DNA from: Microvirga zambiensis WSM3693
GTDB lineage: Bacteria > Pseudomonadota > Alphaproteobacteria > Rhizobiales > Beijerinckiaceae
DNA: 64,000 bases
NCBI RefSeq assembly: GCF_016735695.1
Contig: NZ_JAERQD010000002.1
Coordinates: forward strand, 248,001 to 312,000
Direction: 5' to 3'
The translations under genes were made by a program, and so were the position numbers. How positions within the stretch are numbered: position 1 is the first letter of the stretch; each line of letters opens with the position of its first letter. This document shows positions 33,279-42,566 of the stretch, piece after piece. The notes beneath the pieces are model-generated. The model did no database searches. It had not been told where the DNA came from and was given only the letters and a program-made list of their open reading frames with translations.

Positions 33279-35658
33279 TCATCGCCGTCTGGCCCGTGCC
33301 GTTCATCAGCCGGCGCTCGTCCGTCTGCACCGTTCCTTGAGCCGCCTGCGGTCGGTGCTGACCGTCATGAATACCGGTGCGCATCCGGATGACGAGATCA
33401 ACGGCATGTTGTCGGCGCTGCGTTTTGCAATGGGAATGCGTGTCGTCGTTGCCTGTTCCACGCGCGGGGAGGGCGGGCAGAATGCTTTGGGGGCTGAGCG
33501 CGGTGCGGCGCTTGGCGTGCTCAGAACCGCCGAAATGGAGGAGGCTGCCCGGCGCATGGATGCCGATGTGGCATGGCTCGGCCACGGACCTGATGACCCT
33601 GTTCACGATTTCGGCTTCTCGAAGAACGGCGAGGACACGCTGCGGCGATGGGGCGAAGAGCGTATCGTTGAGCGTCTCGTCCGGGCCTATCGGCAGTATC
33701 GACCCGACATCGTCATCCCGACATTTCTGGATGTTCCAGGGCAGCACGGCCACCACCGTGCCATGACGCGCGCCGCTGAAAAGGCATTCTTCATGGCAGC
33801 CGATGCCGCGGCGTTTCCAGAGCATGAAAAGTTGGGGCTTCGGCCGTGGCAGGTTTGCAAGTTCTATCTCCCTGCCTGGTCGGGCGCCGGCTATGCCTAT
33901 GATGACGAGGTGCCGCCTCCGCCGGCAACGCTGATCGTTCAAGCGTCCGGCCGAGACGAGGTGACCGGCCTCGCCTACCGACAGCTTGGCGAATGGTCTC
34001 GCGCGGCGCATGCATCCCAGGGGATGGGCGTATGGCGCGACAACCCGGTTGACCGATGGAGCCTGCACGTGAAGCTGCGGGCAGGCGGTTCACCCGTCGA
34101 AGAGCGAGATATCCGCGATCATCTGCCCGGGACGCTCGCCGATCTCGCCGCCACCTATAATATGCCGAATGCGGTTGCCGTGAAGTTGCGGGAGGCTCAG
34201 GAGCATATCGATGCCGCCATTGCGGCATTTCCTGATCGAACGAAAATCGTCAAGGCACTCGTTTGGGCCGCGTCCCTTATCGAAGAGACACGAGACGGGA
34301 TTGCTCCGAACGCAATCGATCAGATCAGGCATCGGCTCGAGCGCAAGCTGCGGGAGATCAATGTCGCAATATTCGAGGCGAGCGTCAACGAAGCTCGTGC
34401 GGTCTTCAAGGGCTCGTCTCATCCGGGATCCCGGCCTGTGCTCGAAGTTCGCATCGATGCGCCCACTCTGGCAAACCTGGCGATTAGTCCACGACTTCCC
34501 GATGGGGTGTCAGCCACTGCGCTTTCTGACAGCAATACCGACTATGCAATCGAGATTCCCGCATCGGTATCCCTGACCGGGAATTATCCTCCAGCCTTCG
34601 ACTCGTTGAGGGGAAACGGCGCTGCTGGCATCCGCGTCTCCGGCGAGATCGACGGACGCATCGTCAGGGTCGATCTCGATCCGGAGGAGCCGTTCATCAT
34701 CGGACCTTCGCAATCCCTATCCCTCGATCCATCGACTGTGATCGTCAGGGTCGGAGCGCCGCGGTCGAGCATCTCTCTTCGATCCGTCGGCACGGAGATA
34801 TCAGGCTGGCAGGCACCTGACGGATGGACTGTGCGGCGGCATGAGGAACAGTGGATTGTCGAGCCGCCCGAGCAGGGCGTCGCTGGTCTTGCCACGCTGG
34901 TACCGATGGTGGATGGCCGGCCGGCAAACGCCGTGCGGACAATCGCCTATCCTCATATTCAGCAGCGCGCTTTCATTGCGCTAGCGGATCTCCGGATTCT
35001 GGCGCTCGACGTCGCTCTGCCTCTCGGCGCACGCATCGGGTATGTCGGAGGCGGAAGCGACAATGTCGGCGCGCATATGCGTCGCCTCGGTCTCGACGTC
35101 ACGGAGCTCGGGGAGGCGGACCTGACTGCGGGATCGCTTGCGGGCTTCACCACCATTGTCGTCGGCACCTTCGCATTTGGTCTGAGGCGCGATCTCAAGG
35201 TCGCAACCGAGCGGCTGCACCGGTTCGTGGAGGAGGGTGGCCATCTGGTGACGCTCTATCACCGCCCGACCGATGCCTGGGATCCGGAGCGCACGCCGCC
35301 TCGCCGTCTCGTCATCGGTTCGCCCTCGCTTCGCTGGCGCGTGACCGATCCTGACGCGCCCGTCACGGTTCTTCTGCCGGAAAATTCATTGCTGGCCTAT
35401 CCGAACCGCATCGAGGCCGGTGACTGGCAAGGATGGGACAAGGAGAGAGGCCTGTATTTCGCCTCTGAGTATGACGCTGCATATGAAGAGCTGTTGTCGA
35501 TGAACGACGCAGGCGAGCAGCCGCTCAAGGGTGCGTTGATCTCCGCCCGCATCGGCCAAGGCCGCCACACCCATGTGGCGCTCGTGCTGCATCACCAGCT
35601 GGACAAGCTGGTGCCTGGCGCGTTCCGTCTTCTCGCCAATCTGGTTCAGCCTGCCTGA
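33268..35658 (+). CDS. PIG-L family deacetylase with long C-terminal extension
   Basis: A protein of about 796 residues. The N-terminal 260 or so are a LmbE/PIG-L zinc deacetylase: TGAHPDDE at 37-43, GEGGQNALG, and GQHGHHRAM near 157-165. Such enzymes remove N-acetyl groups from amino sugars. Residues about 300-560 are helical then beta-rich and unassigned. From about 585 a Rossmann/glutamine-amidotransferase-like domain follows (GYVGGGSDNVGAHMRRLGLD, then LHRFVEEGGHLVTLYHRP). The start is uncertain. I chose TTG 33268 because GAGGAG sits 7 bases ahead; ATG 33253 is the alternative. Both overlap rok. It may process the substrate imported by the neighbouring transporter. Confidence 0.85.
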   Translation: MLDDHRRLARAVHQPALVRLHRSLSRLRSVLTVMNTGAHPDDEINGMLSALRFAMGMRVVVACSTRGEGGQNALGAERGAALGVLRTAEMEEAARRMDADVAWLGHGPDDPVHDFGFSKNGEDTLRRWGEERIVERLVRAYRQYRPDIVIPTFLDVPGQHGHHRAMTRAAEKAFFMAADAAAFPEHEKLGLRPWQVCKFYLPAWSGAGYAYDDEVPPPPATLIVQASGRDEVTGLAYRQLGEWSRAAHASQGMGVWRDNPVDRWSLHVKLRAGGSPVEERDIRDHLPGTLADLAATYNMPNAVAVKLREAQEHIDAAIAAFPDRTKIVKALVWAASLIEETRDGIAPNAIDQIRHRLERKLREINVAIFEASVNEARAVFKGSSHPGSRPVLEVRIDAPTLANLAISPRLPDGVSATALSDSNTDYAIEIPASVSLTGNYPPAFDSLRGNGAAGIRVSGEIDGRIVRVDLDPEEPFIIGPSQSLSLDPSTVIVRVGAPRSSISLRSVGTEISGWQAPDGWTVRRHEEQWIVEPPEQGVAGLATLVPMVDGRPANAVRTIAYPHIQQRAFIALADLRILALDVALPLGARIGYVGGGSDNVGAHMRRLGLDVTELGEADLTAGSLAGFTTIVVGTFAFGLRRDLKVATERLHRFVEEGGHLVTLYHRPTDAWDPERTPPRRLVIGSPSLRWRVTDPDAPVTVLLPENSLLAYPNRIEAGDWQGWDKERGLYFASEYDAAYEELLSMNDAGEQPLKGALISARIGQGRHTHVALVLHHQLDKLVPGAFRLLANLVQPA

Positions 35659-35664
35659 GAGGAC

Positions 35665-36564
35665 ATGACGACCGAAGCCGAAACGAGCCCGATTCGGCCT
35701 CCCGTGCCGCTGTGGAGCAGTGCGGGGTGGCTGCTCCTCGACATGGCGCTTGTGACCGTGATGCAGGCGATCGTCAAGGCAGAAGGCGAGACCTATCCCG
35801 CGATCCAGCTTGTGTTTCTCCGGTCGCTTGTCGGGTTCGTTTCCGTGGCACCGCTCGTATGGCGTCATCGCGCGAAGCTGACCAACTTGTCCAACATTCG
35901 CGGACATCTCACGCGCGTCGGATTCAACTCGATCGCGTTGACCCTCAATTTTGCCGCCTTTGCCGCATTGCCGCTCGCACTGGTGACGGCGATCGGGTTT
36001 ACCCGGCCACTCATGCTTCTGGTCATGGCCGCAATCATGCTGGGGGAGAGCGTCAGCAGGATACGCTATCTTTTCACGGTCCTGGGCTTCATCGGTGTCA
36101 TCATCATGGTGCGGCCGGATGCGATTTCATGGGACGTGGGATTGCTCGCCGCCTTCGGATCGGTGCTCTTCGGTTCTCTTGCCGTGGTACAGACGCGACG
36201 CCTCGCCGGTGAGAACACCGTTGTCCTGATGCTGTTCTATACGGTGGGATTGACGCTGCTGACGTCGATCCCTGCAGCTCTCGTCTGGGTGCCGATCCCG
36301 TGGTCGGAAGCGCCGAGCATCATCCTTGTCGGCGTGCTTGCACAGCTTGGTCAATATTGCTGGCTCCAAGCCTACCAGAAGCAGGAGGCGCGGCTCCTCG
36401 CACCTTTGGGCTATCTCTCGATTATCTTTTCGGGCTTGGCAGGCTGGCTCTTCTTCGCCGAAATCCCGTCGTTGTCTCTGTGCATCGGCGCCGTGATCGT
36501 CATCCTGACCACGATGCTGGCAACGCCCGCCGAGAGGTGGCTCAAGGGCAGGCGGAGCGCTTAA
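35665..36564 (+). CDS. EamA/DMT-family transporter
   Basis: A 299-residue inner-membrane protein with about ten predicted helices in two EamA repeats (QLVFLRSLVGFVSVAPL, ALVTAIGFTRPLMLLVMA, PLGYLSIIFSGLAGWLFF). It starts 6 bases after the PIG-L stop, so it is likely cotranscribed. Such drug/metabolite transporters usually export metabolites. It may release a product of the PIG-L or lyase step, but the substrate is unknown. Confidence 0.88.
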   Translation: MTTEAETSPIRPPVPLWSSAGWLLLDMALVTVMQAIVKAEGETYPAIQLVFLRSLVGFVSVAPLVWRHRAKLTNLSNIRGHLTRVGFNSIALTLNFAAFAALPLALVTAIGFTRPLMLLVMAAIMLGESVSRIRYLFTVLGFIGVIIMVRPDAISWDVGLLAAFGSVLFGSLAVVQTRRLAGENTVVLMLFYTVGLTLLTSIPAALVWVPIPWSEAPSIILVGVLAQLGQYCWLQAYQKQEARLLAPLGYLSIIFSGLAGWLFFAEIPSLSLCIGAVIVILTTMLATPAERWLKGRRSA

Positions 36565-36677
36565 GCGAGGTGGATAAGGGGTACGCAGAACATCGCCATC
36601 CCCCATGCGGCCCAATAAAGAAAGGCAAAGGGGCAGTCTTGCTGGCTTGAGCCAAAACATTGTCGCGTCGGGACATC

Positions 36678-36703
36678 GGAACGGGTTCCAGCGCCGTGGC
36701 GTT
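36678..36703 (+). promoter_or_regulatory. Candidate EcfG (general stress sigma) promoter
   Basis: GGAAC (36678-36682), 17 bases, then CGTT (36700-36703) matches the GGAAC-N16/17-CGTT consensus of the alphaproteobacterial general stress sigma factor. It ends 19 bases before the start codon of the PRC-barrel gene, leaving a short leader with a GGAGGAG ribosome site (36710-36716). Confidence 0.6.
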
Positions 36704-36722
36704 CTCACCGGAGGAGAACGTT

Positions 36723-37154
36723 ATGCCGACAAAGCTGCCGAACGAAAGAGAGATGCGCCAGCCGGGATCCATGGAACTCGATCCGTCGAGCGAGGGTGTC
36801 GCCATCGAGGAAACGCGGCGGTTGATCGCTTCCAGCAAGGTCGAAGGCACGCCGGTGTTCAACCGGGCAGAGGAGCAGCTTGGAACGGTGTATAATTTCA
36901 TGGTCGACAAGGTTTCGGGCCAAGTCGCCTACGTCGTCATGAGCTTCGGCGGGTTTCTCGGCATTGGAGAGAGCTATCATCCGCTACCCTGGCGGGCGCT
37001 GACCTACGACACGCGGCTTGGAGGCTATGTGGTGGACATCGATAAAGATCGTCTCGCCGGTGCGCCTCGATATGGAGCCGATGAGGATCCTTTCACGGAC
37101 GACGAGTATGGCGCCCGCGTCGACGCCTATTATCGGATCACGCCGACGGCCTGA
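36723..37154 (+). CDS. PRC-barrel domain protein
   Basis: A 143-residue soluble protein with one PRC-barrel domain (residues about 36-115: LIASSKVEGTPVFNRAEEQLG, VDKVSGQVAYVVMSFGGFLG, HPLPWRALTYD). PRC barrels of this type are common, poorly characterised stress proteins in Rhizobiales. A GGAGGAG site precedes the ATG at 36723. The candidate EcfG promoter just upstream suggests induction by general stress. No partner gene is evident. Confidence 0.88.
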   Translation: MPTKLPNEREMRQPGSMELDPSSEGVAIEETRRLIASSKVEGTPVFNRAEEQLGTVYNFMVDKVSGQVAYVVMSFGGFLGIGESYHPLPWRALTYDTRLGGYVVDIDKDRLAGAPRYGADEDPFTDDEYGARVDAYYRITPTA

Positions 37155-37464
37155 TCTTACCATGTGCCGTGCTAAGGAAGGTCGAGCAGGACAAGGGTGC
37201 CATTGTACCAAGCCTTCCGCTTGGGCTGCTCCGGGAAGAATAGTAGCAAAGTAGCGCGAGACAATTCGTGCCGCATATCCGCAGGTGGGAGCGAGCAAAA
37301 ACACTGCGTGCTCTACTATTGGCTTACCTCTAACGTGGTATAATACTTCTCGCTTTCAGAAATTTTAAGGTATCATTCCTGATTTACTTAGCGAGTTGAG
37401 ATTTCATTCCGGTAGGAATGGCGCAGCGAAAAGGATATCATTTTGGAAACCCAAGGGATCCGCT
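37155..37464 (+). promoter_or_regulatory. Upstream region of the FecR-vWA gene
   Basis: 310 bases without a credible gene. It contains a perfect TATAAT at 37339-37344, rare in this GC-rich sequence and a plausible -10 element. The best -35 (ttggct at 37319-37324) is spaced only 14 bases away, so the promoter call is weak. A small inverted repeat (attcc ggta ggaat) lies near 37405-37418. An AAGGGA site precedes the GTG start at 37465. Confidence 0.35.
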
Positions 37465-40164
37465 GTGTACCAATCCGGGGACGGCGCCGGCGCCTTCGAC
37501 ATTCAGATCGATGCTGCAGACGCGTCGAGTCGTGGTGCTGACCCGGATTCCTCGATCCTTTTTCCCGACAAAGACCTGCTTTTCACAGCTGACTACAAAA
37601 AATCGGGTGACGATCTTCTGCTCCTCGGCCCCGAGAAGAACGCTGTCATTCTTGGCTACTACAAGGAGGAACGGCGCCCTGGCCTTGCAACGCGCGAAGG
37701 GTCGGGTCTCTCCGGGGCGACGGTGGATGCTCTGGCGGGGTCCGAGACGCCAGGACAATATGCTCAGATAACAAGCGTTCCGGACGGGCGGATCGTCATT
37801 GGGCGCGTTGAGAAAGCATCCGGTGCCGTCACGGTCATGCGCAATGGCGTATCGGTTGAGCTGCGTCTCGGCGATGCTGTTGCCAAGGGCGACGTCGTCC
37901 AGACGGGATCTGGCTCGTCCCTGACGATCAAGTTCAACGATGGAACGGTCTTCAGCCTGTCGTCCAATGCCCGCATGGTGCTGAACGACATGGTCTACGC
38001 TGCGGATTCGAGCGCGAACTCGGCCCTGTTCACACTTGTCCAGGGCGTCATCGGGTTCGTCGCCGGGCGGATCGCCAAGACCGGCGACCTCAAGGTCGAT
38101 ACCCCCGTCGCCACTATGGCGATCAGGGGCACGGCGGTTCACACAGAGATCTCGGCGTTCAGCGGAGAGACCCGCTTCTCCCTCCTCACCGAGCCGGATG
38201 GGACCGTGGGGTCGTTCCTTCTGCTGGACAGAACGAACCCCTCGCGGGTGATAACGTCGATCTCTGATGCCCGGGTCTCCACGCTCCTGACGCCTGTCGC
38301 GGGCACCGATCCGCGCATCACGCAAATCACGAAATCCACCGACGAAATCCGCGGCGAGAACGACCTGGTAAGGGATCTCTTTCAGGTCTTCTCGCCTGAG
38401 CCTCAGAGGCGCGGCAGCAGCGATCCCAGCGATAAATCAATCATCCCTGTCAATCTGCTAGAGAAGCTCAATCCGCTCGATCCCTCGCAACTGGCCGTTT
38501 CGCCTTTCATCCGAGAGACGGCAGCGCCCCGAGATATCGTCCTGCCCTTGCAGCCGTCGGTCACGGAAACGATCCGCGGCAGGGGTATCGAAGACGGTCC
38601 GCTGATACGGTTGAGCGCCCTGACGGATGCGGCCTCTTCATCAGCCGCCCCTATCGTTCTCCTGTCGGCGGACCTGCCTCCCGGCGTACGGTATATGGCC
38701 GGCACGCGAAGCTTCACCCTGGACCCGTCACATCCGGCCTATCAGCATCTCGGTGCAGGTGAGAGGGAGATTGTCACTGTCTCCTATACCTTGGTGAGTG
38801 AAGATGGCACCCGCGTTCCGGCTACGGCCTCCTGGACCGTGACGGGGCAGAACGATGCCCCCGTTGCCGCAGCCGATCATATCGCTGCGATCGGCGAGAC
38901 GGGGCGCACGCTCCTTGCATTGAGGAGCAACGATCGCGACGTGGACGGCGATTCGGTTCGCGTCGTTGCTTGGACGGCTCTGCTCGAAGGCTCCCTCATT
39001 CGAAACTCCTCCGGCGATCTGGTCTTCGATCCCGGCGACGATTTTCAGGCTCTCAGCGCCGGACAAACCGCGACGGTGTCCTTCACTTACACGCTCTCCG
39101 ATGCTCATGGAGCGATGGATACCGCGAGCGTCACCCTGCAGGTCCGCGGCACGGGAACCTTCACATCGCCAAGTCAATCGGATTCGGACAATGCCGTTCT
39201 CGGCTTCAACGGCCAGTCGGTCTCGCTGACGGTCGACGCACCCACGGCGACGACAACCTCGACGGCAAATCTCGGTCTGGCCATCGGTCTCGGGCAGGTT
39301 CTGCAGCCGCAGATGAACATCGTCTACCTGATCGACATCTCAGGCAGCACTTCCGCCGTCTTCGACGGTGCACCGGTCGGCGATCTCAACGGCGACGGAA
39401 GGTCCAATACGATCCTCGACGCCGAAATCGCGAGCCTGATCGCTTTGACGGACAGGGTCCGGGGACTGGGATTCTCGCCCTCCGACGTCTCCGTCACCGT
39501 AATTCCCTTCAACGGTGCCTCTGACCCCGCAAATGCCGCGGCGGAAGGAAATGTAAGCGCGGCGACGTTCAGTCTCGGCCAAACGGGTGATGCTGCGATT
39601 GCGGATTACCTGAGAGGCCTCGATGCGGGAGGACAAACGAATTTTGCCAATGCCCTGAGAGCAGCCAATGATCGATTGGGAATCCTCGATCAGGGTGGGG
39701 AAAGCAACTTCCTGTACTTCCTGTCCGACGGTGCCGGGCAGGGTGCGATCGGGGGCGAACTTGCAACGTTGAATGACGTGTATGGAGCGAAGATCACCGC
39801 CCTTGGGGTCGGCGAGAATGCCAACCTCTCCCGGCTGAACGAGATCGATAATACGGGCGGAGCCTCCGTTCTCACCTCGCCCGAACAGATCGATATCTCG
39901 GTTCTCGGACGGCCGCTTTCGAGTGGGGCCGTGGCCGATATCGATGTCTTCGTCAATGGAAGGGAAATCATCGAGATCGGACCGGAGGATCTTGTCGCAA
40001 CGCCCAATGGCTTGGTCCTCATTGCTCCGATCGGCGAGCTCAGGCGACTTGCCGGAGACGCAAATGTCGTATCAGCGACCATCACTTTCACGAGCGGGGA
40101 AACGCTTTCGACGCAGTTGAACATCGCGGGCGCACTGCCCCGTTCCACCGACTTCATCTTGTGA
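37465..40164 (+). CDS. FecR-VCBS-von Willebrand A domain protein
   Basis: An unusual protein of about 899 residues. Residues about 105-235 are a FecR domain (GRVEKASGAVTVMRNG, LRLGDAVAKGDVVQTG, VATMAIRGTAV). About 370-560 are VCBS/cadherin-like beta repeats (VTGQNDAPVAAADH, VSFTYTLSDAHGAMD). From about 612 a von Willebrand A domain follows with an intact MIDAS start (YLIDISGSTS). No N-terminal signal peptide is visible. FecR plus VCBS and a hydrophobic C terminus (STDFIL) are features seen in type I secreted adhesins, so export by that route is possible. The start is uncertain: GTG 37465 or TTG 37396. It precedes a CHASE2 cyclase in the same direction. Confidence 0.8.
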   Translation: MYQSGDGAGAFDIQIDAADASSRGADPDSSILFPDKDLLFTADYKKSGDDLLLLGPEKNAVILGYYKEERRPGLATREGSGLSGATVDALAGSETPGQYAQITSVPDGRIVIGRVEKASGAVTVMRNGVSVELRLGDAVAKGDVVQTGSGSSLTIKFNDGTVFSLSSNARMVLNDMVYAADSSANSALFTLVQGVIGFVAGRIAKTGDLKVDTPVATMAIRGTAVHTEISAFSGETRFSLLTEPDGTVGSFLLLDRTNPSRVITSISDARVSTLLTPVAGTDPRITQITKSTDEIRGENDLVRDLFQVFSPEPQRRGSSDPSDKSIIPVNLLEKLNPLDPSQLAVSPFIRETAAPRDIVLPLQPSVTETIRGRGIEDGPLIRLSALTDAASSSAAPIVLLSADLPPGVRYMAGTRSFTLDPSHPAYQHLGAGEREIVTVSYTLVSEDGTRVPATASWTVTGQNDAPVAAADHIAAIGETGRTLLALRSNDRDVDGDSVRVVAWTALLEGSLIRNSSGDLVFDPGDDFQALSAGQTATVSFTYTLSDAHGAMDTASVTLQVRGTGTFTSPSQSDSDNAVLGFNGQSVSLTVDAPTATTTSTANLGLAIGLGQVLQPQMNIVYLIDISGSTSAVFDGAPVGDLNGDGRSNTILDAEIASLIALTDRVRGLGFSPSDVSVTVIPFNGASDPANAAAEGNVSAATFSLGQTGDAAIADYLRGLDAGGQTNFANALRAANDRLGILDQGGESNFLYFLSDGAGQGAIGGELATLNDVYGAKITALGVGENANLSRLNEIDNTGGASVLTSPEQIDISVLGRPLSSGAVADIDVFVNGREIIEIGPEDLVATPNGLVLIAPIGELRRLAGDANVVSATITFTSGETLSTQLNIAGALPRSTDFIL

Positions 40165-40281
40165 GGATACGATGCATCGCATGGCGTATCCGCTTAGTAT
40201 GAGAGGGTTCGTCCAGCAGGAGAAGCGACATTCGCCGCGCGGATCTCGGGCCGATACGGAGCGGGCCTATCGCTTTCTGGA

Positions 40282-42471
40282 TTGGCCGTTGTGATCGATC
40301 TTCTGAAGAGGACGCGCCAATTCGGGGGCGGGAGAATTCTCGGCCTCCTGCTCCTCTTAAGCCTGCTCGCGTTGAGAATCTGGGACCCGGGTCTCACGGA
40401 GACGACGCGCCTGAAGTCCTTCGACATCTATCAGCTGATGTATCCGCGCGTGGCTCGGCAGGAGCTGGTTGCAGTCATCGATATTGACGAGCGCAGCCTT
40501 CAGGCCTTGGGGCAATGGCCATGGCCGCGCACGGTGATGGCGGAGATGGTTTCGAAGATCGCCGAGCAGGGCGGCACGGTCATCGGCTTCGACGTTCTCT
40601 TTCCGGAGCCGGACCGCAGCTCTCCGGAAGTTGCCGCCGAGACATTCCAAGGTCTCGACCCTGCGATGCGCGAAGCGCTCAGTCGTCTGCCCGGCAACGA
40701 CGCGATCTTCGCGGATGCCATTCGCCGGTCAAAGGTTGTGCTCGGGCAGTCGGGTTATCGTGTCGCGGGAGGAGCGCCGATCGCGCATCCGCCGATCCAG
40801 ACCGGGATCGCGACCATTGGCCCGGATCCGCGCCTCTACCTCGTCGATTTTCCGCACCTGTTGCGGAATCTACCCCTCCTCGATGGGGCCGCGGACGGAC
40901 ATGGCATCTTCTCCATCATACCCGAGCGAGACGGCGTCGTCCGCCGCGTGCCCGTGGTTGCGGTTGCAGACGGCACGATCGTGCCATCCCTTTCGCTCGA
41001 GATGCTGCGCGTCCTGACCGGATCGAGTGCGGTTCTCATCAAAACCGATGCCAGCGGCGTCCGGAGTGTCGGCGTCGACGCGATCGAGATTCCCACCGAC
41101 GGCAAAGGGCGCGTCTGGGTCCACTTCTCGCCTCCCAATCTGGGACGATACGTCTCGGCGATCGATCTGCTGCAGGGGAGAATACCGGCTGGCAGCCTTG
41201 CCGGGAAAATGGTTCTGATCGGGACCTCGGCCGCCGGTCTGCTCGATCTCAAGGTCACTCCGATCCATCCGGCGCTACCCGGAGTCGAATTGCACGCCCA
41301 ACTTCTGGAGAGTGCTCTGACCGGAACGACGCTGAGCCGGCCGAGCTACACCGCCGTGATCGAACTCGTTCTGGCGACCGTGCTGAGTTTGATCCTGATT
41401 GCCTTTGCACCGCGATTGAATGCGGGTACGCTCTTCCTCCTCGGTGGGACGACCGCGGTCGTGACCTTGAGCCTGTCCTGGTATTTCTTCACGTTCCGCG
41501 ATCTCCTCATCGACTGTACCTTCCCGTTGATGGCAAGCCTTCTGGTCTATGCCGTTCTCGTGTGCACGAACTACGTGAGCGTATCGGCTGATCGCTATCG
41601 GATCAGGTCGGCCTTCAACCAGTACCTCTCGCCCGATCTGGTCGAGCAGCTGGCGCATTCGCCGGAGAAGCTGACGCTCGGCGGAGAGCAGCGCGAGCTG
41701 ACGGTGCTCTTCTCCGACGTCCGTGGGTTCACGACCATATCGGAACACTATAAGGACGACCCTCAGGGGTTGACCACCCTCATCAACCGGCTCTTCACGC
41801 CGCTGACGAAGGACATCATCGAGCATCGCGGGACGATCGACAAATATATGGGCGATGCGGTGATGGCGTTCTGGAACGCTCCGCTGGACGACCCAATTCA
41901 CGAAATAAACGCCTGCGAGGCCGCCTTCGCGATGCTGGACAGCCTCAACGAGCTCAACGAAGAGCGCCAGAGCGAGGAGAGTGAATCCATTCCACCGATG
42001 AAGATCGGAATCGGCCTGAACACAGGCGTATGTGTCGTCGGCAATTTCGGATCCGAGCTTCACTTCAACTATTCCGTCATCGGAGATACGGTCAACCTGG
42101 CCTCCCGCCTCGAAGGGCTGACGAAGCATTACGGCGTTCCCATCATCATTGGAGAGAGAACTGCCCAGGCTGTGCGGGGTCAGTTCGCCGTTCTCGAAAT
42201 CGATCATCTTCAGGTGCGGGGAAAGTGGGAACTGGAGCGCATTTTCACACTCCTAGGACGCGTGGAAGTGGCCGAGAGCGCTGCCTACCTGACATTGAAT
42301 GAGAGAAACAACACGATGCTTGCGGCCTATCGCGCGGCAGAATGGTCACAGGCGCTCGAAATGATCCTGCTCTGCAAGGAACTCGGCAAGAGCTTCGGGC
42401 TCGACGATTATTACGATCTCTATGTCCAGCGAATCCGGCACCTGATCGATACGCAGGTCTCGTCCAGCTGA
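40282..42471 (+). CDS. CHASE2-domain adenylate cyclase
   Basis: A membrane sensor of about 729 residues that should make cAMP. One N-terminal membrane helix (about 20-37) is followed by a periplasmic CHASE2 domain (VAVIDIDERSLQALGQWPWPR, GFDVLFPEPD, VLIGTSAAGLLD; about 60-345). Three membrane helices lie near 355-430. A class III cyclase domain has VLFSDVRGFT (476), DKYMGDAVMAFW (520) and VIGDTVNLASRLEG (596). The metal Asp pair, the Lys and Asp that select adenine, and the Asn-x3-Arg transition-state pair are all present. The start is TTG 40282 or GTG 40291, neither with a strong ribosome site. It probably works with the upstream FecR-vWA protein. Confidence 0.9.
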   Translation: MAVVIDLLKRTRQFGGGRILGLLLLLSLLALRIWDPGLTETTRLKSFDIYQLMYPRVARQELVAVIDIDERSLQALGQWPWPRTVMAEMVSKIAEQGGTVIGFDVLFPEPDRSSPEVAAETFQGLDPAMREALSRLPGNDAIFADAIRRSKVVLGQSGYRVAGGAPIAHPPIQTGIATIGPDPRLYLVDFPHLLRNLPLLDGAADGHGIFSIIPERDGVVRRVPVVAVADGTIVPSLSLEMLRVLTGSSAVLIKTDASGVRSVGVDAIEIPTDGKGRVWVHFSPPNLGRYVSAIDLLQGRIPAGSLAGKMVLIGTSAAGLLDLKVTPIHPALPGVELHAQLLESALTGTTLSRPSYTAVIELVLATVLSLILIAFAPRLNAGTLFLLGGTTAVVTLSLSWYFFTFRDLLIDCTFPLMASLLVYAVLVCTNYVSVSADRYRIRSAFNQYLSPDLVEQLAHSPEKLTLGGEQRELTVLFSDVRGFTTISEHYKDDPQGLTTLINRLFTPLTKDIIEHRGTIDKYMGDAVMAFWNAPLDDPIHEINACEAAFAMLDSLNELNEERQSEESESIPPMKIGIGLNTGVCVVGNFGSELHFNYSVIGDTVNLASRLEGLTKHYGVPIIIGERTAQAVRGQFAVLEIDHLQVRGKWELERIFTLLGRVEVAESAAYLTLNERNNTMLAAYRAAEWSQALEMILLCKELGKSFGLDDYYDLYVQRIRHLIDTQVSSS

Positions 42472-42566
42472 GTTCCCTTCATTGCACCGAAGCTTGAGCC
42501 AAATCGATGGCAGCGGTCACAAGAGCCGACTTTCTGATCATCGGCGACCTGTACCCTTGTCCTCTG

